Source: Synergistaceae bacterium
GTDB taxonomy: Bacteria > Synergistota > Synergistia > Synergistales > Aminobacteriaceae
Length of the DNA stretch: 14,627 nucleotides
Assembly (NCBI GenBank): GCA_031289165.1
Contig: JAITPZ010000162.1
Coordinates: 1-14,627, forward strand
Reading direction: 5' to 3'
The notes under the pieces were generated by a model. That model was given only the letters and a program-made list of their open reading frames with translations. It had not been told where the DNA came from and ran no database searches. This document shows, piece by piece, positions 7,621 through 13,838 of this stretch; within the stretch, counting starts at the first letter, position 1; each line of letters begins with the position of its first letter. The position numbers were made by a program, and so were the translations under genes.

Positions 7621-7739
7621 GACAATGGACAAATATTCAAACTGGAAAAGCGTTCTGTTAACTGTTTATCGAGTCGTTTTCGATTGGAATGATCTTCCGA
7701 AGGGCGGGGTTTATTTCTGACGTTGATTGCAAAAGGGCC

Positions 7740-7788
7740 GATGAAAGCTCAGAGGGAGCGGTGAACTCCGTTCCTTTGAGCTTTCATC
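7740..7788 (-). terminator. Terminator hairpin after the glutamate synthase gene
   Basis: GATGAAAGCTCA at 7740-7751 pairs perfectly with TGAGCTTTCATC at 7777-7788, and the inner arms continue with mismatches around a short loop. On the minus strand it lies 24 bases past the glutamate synthase stop and is followed by CGGCCCTTTTGC, a short T-tract. A smaller stem (CGCCTG/CAGGCG, 7788-7793 with 7813-7818) overlaps the stop codon. The T-tract is weak, so termination may be partial. Confidence 0.55.
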
Positions 7789-7811
7789 GCCTGCGTTTCC
7801 CTCGATGAGCG

Positions 7812-9212
7812 TCAGGCGTGGGCAATCGACGTGTTCTCGGAGATTTCCGGGTTCGTCGTGCAAAGATCGTCGACGTTCAGCTCGTGTACCGATCTGTGCC
7901 CCGTTATGCGGGCGAAGGTCTTCAGCTCCTCGGTGGACACCTTCAAAAAATTATGCACGCGTTTCGCGGCCGCGTCGACGTTCATGCGTTCCCGAAGCGC
8001 AGGGGTCTGAGTAGCGACGCCGACGGGGCAGTTTCCGCTTCCGCAGATTCTGTACTGCTGGCACGCGGCGGCGATCAGCGCGGCGGAGGCGATGGCCACG
8101 GCCTGGGCCCCCATGGCAATGGCCCGGGCAAAATCCGAGGAAATCCGAAGTCCTCCCGTGATGACCAGGTCGATGTCCGACTCCCGGGCGTCGAGGTACT
8201 TTCTGGCCCTGTGCAGCGCGTAAATGGTGGGGACGCTGGTGGCATCCCGGATGATTTTGGGGCTCGCTCCCGTGGCGCCGCCTCGCCCGTCGATGGTCAC
8301 GAAGTCGGGCTCCGCGAAGACGACGTACTCCAGGTCCCTCTCGATCCGTCCCGCGGCTATTTTGACGCCGATGGGCCGCCCGCCGGTCCGCTCTCTCAGG
8401 TCCGCCACGAGCCGCTTCAAATCCTCTTTCGTCTCGACTCCGGGAAAGGTCGAGGGGCTGATGATGTCCTGCCCCACGGCCTTGCCTCGAATCCGCGCGA
8501 TCTCCTCCGTCACCTTTTCGCCCGGAAGATGCCCCCCCATGCCCGGCTTCGTGCCCTGTCCGATCTTGATCTCCACGGCGTCGGAGGCCCGCAGGTTTTC
8601 CTCCGTCACGCTGTACAGGTTCGGCACGTACTCGAAAACGTATTTATAAGCGGCCGCGCGCTCCTCGGGCAAAATGCCGCCCTCGCCGCTGCATGTGGCC
8701 GTTTTTGCCATGGCCGAGCCCGCCGCCAGCGCCACCTTGGCCTCCCGGGACAGGGCCCCAAAGGACATGTGGGAGATAAACACGGGCGTGTCGATCACCA
8801 TCGGCTTTTTGGCGTGCTTCCCGATAACCGTCTCGACGCTGACCTCCGCGTGTTCGCTCAGAGGCAGGGGGTTCAGCTGAGCGCCCAGAATGAGGATATC
8901 GTCCCAGGACGGCGTCACGTTCCTGACGCTCATGGACTCGATGATGGACGCGCCCCGGACCGCCATTCCGTGGATATCCGCCATACCCCGCTCCGTTTTG
9001 TCCTCCCGGACGAACTCGCGAGCGAACTCCAGGGAGCCCGCCTCCGGGGCGGCGGCGTCGAAGCGCCCCGTTTCCGGAGCGTCTCCGGAGGCGTCCCGCC
9101 TGAAATTGCCGACGTCCTGCCCGCAGACGGGGCAGCACTCCAGGCTGGTCACGGGCTTTCCTTCCCTCTCCTCGTCGTGGACATACCCGCAGATGCTGCA
9201 AATATAAACCAT
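7812..9212 (-). CDS. Rubredoxin-fused archaeal-type glutamate synthase (FMN/Fe-S domain protein)
   Basis: A 466-residue protein with two parts. Residues 1-31 form a rubredoxin-like iron site: C5-x2-C8 (CSICGY) and C27-x2-C30 (CPVCG). From about residue 75 to 440 it is the FMN-binding glutamate synthase domain, with SHMSFGALSREA, CSGEGGILPEE, DGRGGATGASP for the 2-oxoglutarate/flavin loops, and the 3Fe-4S motif C384-x5-C390-x4-C395 followed by PVGVATQ. It lacks the N-terminal glutaminase and the C-terminal beta-helix of bacterial GltB, so it is the short archaeal-type form. It would make glutamate from 2-oxoglutarate and ammonia delivered by a partner, or be a related amine-handling oxidoreductase; the rubredoxin may feed electrons. 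I chose the ATG at 9212 because GGAGG lies 7 bases before it; ATGs at 9218 and 9230 fit worse. No partner subunit is nearby. Confidence 0.9.
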   Translation of the reverse strand: MVYICSICGYVHDEEREGKPVTSLECCPVCGQDVGNFRRDASGDAPETGRFDAAAPEAGSLEFAREFVREDKTERGMADIHGMAVRGASIIESMSVRNVTPSWDDILILGAQLNPLPLSEHAEVSVETVIGKHAKKPMVIDTPVFISHMSFGALSREAKVALAAGSAMAKTATCSGEGGILPEERAAAYKYVFEYVPNLYSVTEENLRASDAVEIKIGQGTKPGMGGHLPGEKVTEEIARIRGKAVGQDIISPSTFPGVETKEDLKRLVADLRERTGGRPIGVKIAAGRIERDLEYVVFAEPDFVTIDGRGGATGASPKIIRDATSVPTIYALHRARKYLDARESDIDLVITGGLRISSDFARAIAMGAQAVAIASAALIAAACQQYRICGSGNCPVGVATQTPALRERMNVDAAAKRVHNFLKVSTEELKTFARITGHRSVHELNVDDLCTTNPEISENTSIAHA

Positions 9213-9219
9213 CGCCATT

Positions 9220-9224
9220 CCTCC
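9220..9224 (-). promoter_or_regulatory. Ribosome binding site deciding the glutamate synthase start
   Basis: GGAGG on the minus strand, 7 bases before the ATG at 9212 and only 1 base before the ATG at 9218. This selects 9212, which places the rubredoxin cysteine motif directly at the N-terminus. Confidence 0.65.
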
Positions 9225-9265
9225 GTTCATGTTATTATTATTGCTTTATTTTCGGGCTCTCTGCC

Positions 9266-9271
9266 ATTATA
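9266..9271 (-). promoter_or_regulatory. Consensus -10 box for the glutamate synthase gene
   Basis: TATAAT on the minus strand would start transcription near 9259, giving a leader of about 47 bases. No good -35 lies 16-18 bases upstream. The same bases overlap TATACT on the plus strand (9268-9273), with TTTATT 17 bases before it, which could serve the divergent transporter operon. Confidence 0.4.
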
Positions 9272-9349
9272 CTCGCGGGGAACGCAGGGGGCTCGGGCGG
9301 AGGCTGAGGAATATCCCGCATCCTCCGACGGAAAGGAGATTCTCTCGAA

Positions 9350-10012
9350 ATGCGCGGACGGCCGGATGGGGAAGTCGAATTCAAAAACGCGGGCGAGTTC
9401 ACGCCTCTGGTCGTCATCGCCGCCCTGATGACGACGGCGTATCTCACGGCAAACGTCATGGCCGTCAAACTGGTCAGCATCGGAGGGATCGCCGTCTTTG
9501 ACGCCGGGACGATCACGTTTCCGCTGGCCTATATGCTCGGGGACGTTCTGACGGAAATATGGGGATTTCGCACGGCGAAGAGCGTGATATGGCTGACTTT
9601 TTGCTGTAATATCATCCTGGTCGCGGCGACGGCGCTGGGGGTGCTGCTGCCCTCTCCCGACTATCTGATGGACATTTCGGACGCGTACGCCGCGATATTC
9701 ACTTACGTGCCGAGAATCGTTTTTGCGTCGCTCGTCGCCTTTCTCTGCGGCGAGCTTTCCAACGCGTTTTTTATGGAGAAGATCAGGATATGGACCCGGG
9801 GACGCTATTTATGGATGAGGACGATCGGCAGTTCAATGATTGGATACGTGTTCGACACGGTTTTGTTTGTGCTGATAGCGTTTGGAGGAACGGCCAGGTT
9901 ATCGGACCTCTTATTCATGGTCGTGGCCCAGTATGGAATAAAGCTGGCTGTGGAGGCCGTTTGCGGAACACCGCTGGCGTATGCGGCGATCCACGCGCTC
10001 AAAAAATTATAG
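9350..10012 (+). CDS. yhhQ: YhhQ-family queuosine precursor transporter
   Basis: A 220-residue integral inner-membrane protein with about six hydrophobic segments, roughly at residues 20-41, 47-66, 77-101, 113-136, 158-180 and 186-210. The conserved block LGDVLTEIWGFRTAKSVIW (about 63-81) is the family hallmark (D-x2-TE-x2-G). The length is normal. Characterised members import preQ0, preQ1 or queuine for making the queuosine base of tRNA. AAAGGAG lies 11 bases before the ATG; the first 15 residues are hydrophilic, and no better start is seen. It is the first gene of a two-gene operon with the radical SAM protein 21 bases downstream. That context suggests the substrate here is queuine or queuosine rather than preQ1. 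I looked for a preQ1 riboswitch in the 137 bases upstream and did not see one. Confidence 0.9.
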   Translation: MRGRPDGEVEFKNAGEFTPLVVIAALMTTAYLTANVMAVKLVSIGGIAVFDAGTITFPLAYMLGDVLTEIWGFRTAKSVIWLTFCCNIILVAATALGVLLPSPDYLMDISDAYAAIFTYVPRIVFASLVAFLCGELSNAFFMEKIRIWTRGRYLWMRTIGSSMIGYVFDTVLFVLIAFGGTARLSDLLFMVVAQYGIKLAVEAVCGTPLAYAAIHALKKL

Positions 10013-10033
10013 GACTCGACCGGGGGCGTCGCG

Positions 10034-10726
10034 ATGGATAAGATAGCCAGCCGATACGCGAACATAACGGGAAAATTTCCGCGCGAGCTGCTGTTGCTGC
10101 GGGGGACAGGATGTTTTCACAAAAAATGCCTGTTCTGCGATTACTATCTGGACGCCTGCGACGACCCATTTCCGGACAACAGGTCAATTCTCGACATGGC
10201 GACGGGAGAACACGGCACGCTGGACATCATCGACTCGGGGTCCGTCCATGAACTGGACGCCCAAACGCTCGATCACATCAAAAAAATTGTCCTGGAAAAA
10301 AACGTCCGCACGCTTTGGTTCGAGGCCCACTATGCTTATTACCGCCGGCTCGAGGCGATGCGGAGCGAATTTCCCGGGACGTCCGTCAAATTCCGCACCG
10401 GCATCGAGAGCTTCGACCCCGAGTTTCGCCGAAGGATGAACAAGGGCGTTCCGCACGTATCGCCCGAGGAAATTCGCGGGTACTTCGACGGCGTGTGCCT
10501 GCTTGTCGGCGTCGAGGGACAGACGAGGGACATGATTCGGCGCGACGTCGATATTGCGTCCGGGATGTTTGAATATTTCAGCGTGAACGTGTTCTGCCCG
10601 AACTCCACTTCCGTGAAACAGGACGTGGAGCTGACGAAGTGGTTCGAGCGGGAAATGTACCCCCGTGTGAAAGACATGCCGAACTGCGAAGTATTATTGA
10701 ACAATACCGACCTCGGCGTCGGCTGA
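10034..10726 (+). CDS. queL: Radical SAM protein, probable queuine lyase (QueL-like)
   Basis: A 230-residue protein, short for the radical SAM superfamily. Near the N-terminus is the sequence GTGCFHKKCLFCDYY, with cysteines 27, 32 and 35 in a CX4CX2C spacing instead of the canonical CX3CX2C; the first two thirds then look like a partial TIM barrel (LWFEAHY, VKFRTGIES, GVCLLVGVEGQT, FSVNVFCPNST). In Clostridioides difficile a small radical SAM enzyme, QueL, converts queuine to a precursor usable by bacterial TGT and is encoded beside a YhhQ transporter and the hydrolase QueK. The same pairing here is my main reason for the name; I did not align the sequences. The QueK partner is not in the window. 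GGGGG, 12 bases upstream of the start by its first base, is only a weak ribosome site, so coupling to yhhQ is likely. Otherwise this is an uncharacterised radical SAM protein. Confidence 0.68.
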   Translation: MDKIASRYANITGKFPRELLLLRGTGCFHKKCLFCDYYLDACDDPFPDNRSILDMATGEHGTLDIIDSGSVHELDAQTLDHIKKIVLEKNVRTLWFEAHYAYYRRLEAMRSEFPGTSVKFRTGIESFDPEFRRRMNKGVPHVSPEEIRGYFDGVCLLVGVEGQTRDMIRRDVDIASGMFEYFSVNVFCPNSTSVKQDVELTKWFEREMYPRVKDMPNCEVLLNNTDLGVG

Positions 10727-10732
10727 CGCCGA
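10713..10732 (+). terminator. Hairpin overlapping the queL stop codon
   Basis: TCGGCGTC (10713-10720) and GACGCCGA (10725-10732) form a perfect 8-bp stem with the loop GGCT, overlapping the TGA. It is followed by A residues rather than T on the plus strand, so it may stabilise the 3' end or act together with the next hairpin rather than terminate alone. Confidence 0.4.
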
Positions 10733-10773
10733 TTGAAAAAAAATTCGGGGGACGGAACCTTCCCGACCCCCCG
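10733..10773 (-). terminator. Intrinsic terminator of valS
   Basis: On the minus strand CGGGGG (10773-10768) pairs with CCCCCG (10751-10746), with extra pairing inside, followed directly by AA and eight T residues (10743-10736). This is a strong rho-independent terminator 50 bases after the valS stop. Read on the plus strand the same hairpin is followed by CTTTATT, so it may also stop queL transcripts. Confidence 0.8.
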
Positions 10774-10822
10774 CTTTATTGAAAGAAGCGTTGTTCCGCG
10801 TTTCCCCGATTTTCCGCCCGAT

Positions 10823-13525
10823 TTACCCGCTCAGGCTTTTCAGGTTTTCCTGAATGCGCGTTATCTGGGCCGCGCCCTCGGCGACGCGGGTGCGCTCCTT
10901 TTCCACGACCTCCTGCGGCGCGCGGGCGACGAAGTCGGGTTTTTCCAGACGACCCCGGCTCACGGCGACGGTCTTTTCGACGGAGAGCAGTTCCTGCTTC
11001 AGGCGCGCGATCTCGGCGTCGAGGTCCAGCACGTCGCCGACGTGGAGGCTGATCTCTCCCTCTCCGATGACTGACGAAAGCGACGCGTGCGGACGCGGCG
11101 AGGAGGCGGGCAGCACCTCGATCTCCTTCACGCGGCAGAGCAGCGTCGTCATGGGCAGGGTTTCCTTCAGCATCGCGACGAACTCCGGGCGATCCATGCG
11201 AATCACGGCTTTGTTCATCCACTGCTGGGGAGCGACGTGCGCCTCGGCGCGCAGGTTACGCAGGACGCGGACCGTCTCCTGGAAGTTTCGCATCGTCTCC
11301 CGGACCTCGGCGGCGTCGAAGCGATACCCGCCCTTCGGGAGCGGCCAGTCGGTCTGCATGATCGACTCCCTCTCCTCGTTCGAGTAGCCGAACGCCTCCC
11401 ACAGCTCCTCCGTCACGAACGGAATGTAGGGATGCAGAAGCGGCAGCAGCGTCCGAAACACCTCGTCCAGTATCCCCTGTACGGTCTTTTTGCGCGCCTC
11501 TCCCTCCTCGCCGTGCAGCGCCGGCTTCGACATCTCCAGGTACCAGTCGCAGAAGTCCCCCCAGATGAAGTCGTAGAGCAGGCGCGCGGCCTCGCCGATG
11601 TTGTACTCATCGATCAGGCGCGTCTCGCTTTCCACGATCTCCTGCGTTCGGGAGAGGATCCAGCGATCCTGCAGGCGCAGCTGTCCGGGGTCGATGGCCT
11701 CCGCCTCGTCGCTCAGGTTTATCAGCGCGAAACGCGCCGCGTTCCAGAGCTTGTTCATGAAGAAGCGATACGTCTCGATCCTTCCCGACGACAGCAGAAT
11801 GTCGCGCCCCTGAGTCGAAAGCGCCGCCAGCGCCATACGCAGGGCGTCGGCGCCGTATTTTTCGATCATGTCCAGCGGGTCGATGACGTTGCCCCTTGAC
11901 TTGCTCATTTTCTGCCCGTGTTCGTCGCGGATCAGGGAGTGGATGTAGACGTCCTTAAAGGGTTCCGCGTCCATGAACTCGAGTCCCATCATGATCATGC
12001 GGGCGACCCAGAAAAAGATGATGTCGAACCCCGTCACCATCAGAGACGTCGGGTAAAAATATTCCAGCTCCGGTTTCTTTTCCGGCCAGCCCATCGTGGA
12101 GAACGGCCAGAGCGCGCTGCTGAACCAGGTGTCCAGAACGTCCTCGTCCTGGGTAATATTGGCGCTTTTGCAGCTCTCGCACTCCGTCGGGTCGGTCGCG
12201 GACACCGTGACGTGCCCGCAGTCGGCGCAGATCCAGGCCGGGATACGATGACCCCACCAGAGCTGACGCGAGATGCACCAGTCGCGGATGTTCTCCATCC
12301 ACTGGAAGTACGTCTTTTCCCACTGCTCCGGAATCCAACGGATCAGTCCGTCCTGAACGGCCTTCACCCCGCGCTCCGCAAGCGGTTTTGCGCGCACGAA
12401 CCACTGTTCCGAAAGGCAGGGCTCGACGACGGTGCTGCAGCGCTGGCAGTGCCCGACCGCGTGGCGAATGTCCTCCGTGCGAATCAGGAATCCCCCTTTT
12501 TCGAGGTCCTCCGCCGCCCTCTCGCGGGCCTCCTTCACGGAAAGGCCCTTATAGGCCCCCGCGTTCTCGTTCATGAAGCCCTCGCCGTCGATGACCTGCA
12601 GCTGCGGCAGGTCGTGACGCTGGCCGACCAGAAAGTCGTTGGGGTCGTGGGCGGGCGTGATCTTGACGCAGCCCGTTCCGAACTCGGGATCGACCATGTT
12701 GTCCTCGATGATCGGGATCAGGCGCAGCGATTCCGCTCCCCCATCCCCCGTCAGGGGCACGCGGACCTTTTTGCCGATCAGGTGTTTGAACTGCTCCGAG
12801 CGCGGATGCACGGCGATCGCCACGTCGCCCAGGATCGTCTCCGGGCGCGTCGTCGCCACCGTAACCTCGCCCGCTCCGTCCTCAAAGGGATAGCGGACGT
12901 AGTAAAACTTCCCCGGCGCCTCGTCGTACTCGACCTCGAGGTCGGAGAGCGCCGTGTGACAGCGGGAACACCAGTTGATGATGTATTTTCCCTTGTAGAT
13001 CAGGTCTTTTTTATAGAGCTGGACGAATACCTCGCGCACCGCGCAGGAAAGCCCCGCGTCCAGAGTGAAGCGCTCGCGTCGCCAGTCGCAGGAGTTGCCC
13101 AACTTTTTCATCTGCGTGACGATGCGGTCGCCGTAGATTTTTTTCCACTCCCAAACCTTCTCGACAAACGCCTCGCGCCCCAGGTCGTGGCGCGTCAGCC
13201 CCTTCGTCGCCAGATCCTTCTCCACGACGTTCTGCGTGGCGATACCCGCGTGGTCCGTCCCCGGAAGCCAGAGGACGTTGTACCCCTGCATCCGGCGCGT
13301 GCGGCACATGATGTCCTGGAAGGTGTTGTTGAAGGCGTGCCCCATGTGCAGCGATCCCGTGACGTTGGGTGGGGGAATCACGATCGAAAAAGGCGGCCTT
13401 CTTCTTCCATCGACGTCCGTGTCGATCTCCGCCTCGAAAAGCCCCTTCCTGATCCAAAAGGCGTACCACTTTTCCTCCATTGTTCCGGGCGTGTACCCCC
13501 TGGGCAGTTCTCTGTTTCTTCCCAT
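10823..13525 (-). CDS. valS: Valyl-tRNA synthetase
   Basis: A 900-residue class I aminoacyl-tRNA synthetase of normal length that charges tRNA-Val with valine in the cytosol. The HIGH motif is HMGH at 60-63, in the ValRS context PPPNVTGSLHMGHA. The editing (CP1) domain contains TTRPETILGD (225-234) and GTGCVKITPAHDPND (283-297). Zinc-knuckle cysteines are at 186/189, 360/363, 433/436 and 449/452. WCISRQLWWGHRIPAW (416-431) leads into KMSKS at 539-543. The anticodon-binding domain follows, and the last 65 residues form the Leu/Lys-rich coiled coil typical of ValRS. I chose the ATG at 13525; AGGA lies 10 bases upstream, and a TTG codon just before it is less likely. The leader is short, with no T-box. 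It is convergent with queL and divergent from the protease gene. Confidence 0.98.
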   Translation of the reverse strand: MGRNRELPRGYTPGTMEEKWYAFWIRKGLFEAEIDTDVDGRRRPPFSIVIPPPNVTGSLHMGHAFNNTFQDIMCRTRRMQGYNVLWLPGTDHAGIATQNVVEKDLATKGLTRHDLGREAFVEKVWEWKKIYGDRIVTQMKKLGNSCDWRRERFTLDAGLSCAVREVFVQLYKKDLIYKGKYIINWCSRCHTALSDLEVEYDEAPGKFYYVRYPFEDGAGEVTVATTRPETILGDVAIAVHPRSEQFKHLIGKKVRVPLTGDGGAESLRLIPIIEDNMVDPEFGTGCVKITPAHDPNDFLVGQRHDLPQLQVIDGEGFMNENAGAYKGLSVKEARERAAEDLEKGGFLIRTEDIRHAVGHCQRCSTVVEPCLSEQWFVRAKPLAERGVKAVQDGLIRWIPEQWEKTYFQWMENIRDWCISRQLWWGHRIPAWICADCGHVTVSATDPTECESCKSANITQDEDVLDTWFSSALWPFSTMGWPEKKPELEYFYPTSLMVTGFDIIFFWVARMIMMGLEFMDAEPFKDVYIHSLIRDEHGQKMSKSRGNVIDPLDMIEKYGADALRMALAALSTQGRDILLSSGRIETYRFFMNKLWNAARFALINLSDEAEAIDPGQLRLQDRWILSRTQEIVESETRLIDEYNIGEAARLLYDFIWGDFCDWYLEMSKPALHGEEGEARKKTVQGILDEVFRTLLPLLHPYIPFVTEELWEAFGYSNEERESIMQTDWPLPKGGYRFDAAEVRETMRNFQETVRVLRNLRAEAHVAPQQWMNKAVIRMDRPEFVAMLKETLPMTTLLCRVKEIEVLPASSPRPHASLSSVIGEGEISLHVGDVLDLDAEIARLKQELLSVEKTVAVSRGRLEKPDFVARAPQEVVEKERTRVAEGAAQITRIQENLKSLSG

Positions 13526-13581
13526 CAAAACCCCATCCTTCCGGAGGCAATATCGCGTCGTTCACGGTGAAACTCCGTTAT

Positions 13582-13610
13582 ATTATCATAAATTCGGAGG
13601 GGAGCCCGAA
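13582..13610 (-). promoter_or_regulatory. Candidate valS promoter
   Basis: On the minus strand TTCGGG (13610-13605) and GATAAT (13587-13582) are 17 bases apart. The -10 matches consensus in 5 of 6 positions, the -35 in 3 of 6. Transcription would begin about 50 bases before the valS ATG. Confidence 0.4.
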
Positions 13611-13661
13611 CGGGCGAGTGAGAGACAACCAGGGCAAACGCGCGGGCGTGATTGTCCTGAT

Positions 13662-13669
13662 GCTATAAT
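13662..13669 (+). promoter_or_regulatory. Extended -10 promoter for the M6-type protease gene
   Basis: GCTATAAT at 13662-13669, preceded by T at 13661, gives TGCTATAAT, an exact extended -10 element (TG-N-TATAAT). No -35 is needed or seen. Transcription near 13676 would give a leader of about 163 bases before the ATG at 13839, containing the tandem repeat and the Rpn-like relic. Confidence 0.55.
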
Positions 13670-13684
13670 AAAAGGCTCGGGGTT

Positions 13685-13710
13685 GAAGGGCTGAAACGAA
13701 GGGCTGAAAC
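13685..13710 (+). repeat. Tandem 13-base repeat in the protease leader
   Basis: GAAGGGCTGAAAC occurs twice with no gap (13685-13697 and 13698-13710). The 13-base unit breaks reading frame. The sequence resembles the GAAGGGCTG-type codons of the EG-rich linker in Rpn-family genes. Confidence 0.7.
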
Positions 13711-13808
13711 GGGAAAAAGGAAAAAATTCTCTCACTATGGGAATGGACAGCGGGACTATCGCAAAAATGGCGGGACTGCCCGAAGCCAGGATAAAGAATT
13801 TGCGCTGA
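13695..13808 (+). pseudogene. Probable C-terminal relic of an Rpn-family gene
   Basis: An open frame from 13695 to a TGA at 13808 ends with MGMDSGTIAKMAGLPEARI and a short basic tail. The Gly-Met-Asp ... Ile-Ala-Lys ... Gly-Leu-Pro ... Ile pattern is what I recall as the C-terminal tail of Rpn/YhgA-like nuclease proteins (LGM-D-x3-IAK-x-TGL-x3-I), which follows an EG-rich linker. Upstream, EGLKREKGK looks like that linker, but a stop (13692-13694) and the 13-base tandem repeat break the frame. The ATG inside (13737) has no well-spaced ribosome site. The last turn of MutS (VAKLAGLP-x2-VI) is a weaker alternative. An intact Rpn-like gene begins at the other end of the window, so local duplication or shuffling of this family is plausible. 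It could still be a short leader peptide. Confidence 0.42.
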
Positions 13809-13838
13809 AAGCAGCTCGGTGAAAGGATGATTACAGAC

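Larger units (their letters stand above)
7448..7811. other. 364-base non-coding region upstream of the pilus operon
   Basis: This region must hold the pilus operon promoter (minus) and the end of the glutamate synthase transcript. Positions 7520-7610 are AT-rich, with several -10-like hexamers, such as TATAAT on the plus strand at 7556-7561 and TATAAC on the minus strand at 7588-7583. I find no convincing -35 partner. On the minus strand TTGTCA (7625-7620) could be a -35 with the inverted repeat at 7597-7620 lying directly downstream. A 31-codon plus-strand frame at 7625-7720 starts with ATG but has no ribosome site. The terminator hairpin is at 7740-7788. Confidence 0.55.

Noticed and set aside
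9231..9349. preQ1 riboswitch upstream of the transporter
   Set aside because: I looked for the short pseudoknot pattern with an A-rich tail and a ribosome site and did not find it; the region is explained by divergent promoters.
7818..9428. 536-codon open frame on the plus strand
   Set aside because: Antisense to the glutamate synthase gene, which shows clear conserved motifs; no ribosome site or recognisable domain here.
11918..13570. 550-codon open frame on the plus strand
   Set aside because: Antisense to valS; a compositional shadow.
13526..13684. T-box leader upstream of valS
   Set aside because: The predicted leader is only about 50 bases, with no specifier hairpin, no T-box sequence and no terminator.
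13737..13808. Functional 23-residue small protein
   Set aside because: The ATG lacks a well-spaced ribosome site, the frame extends upstream in linker-like sequence, and the tail looks like part of a larger protein family; listed as a probable relic instead.
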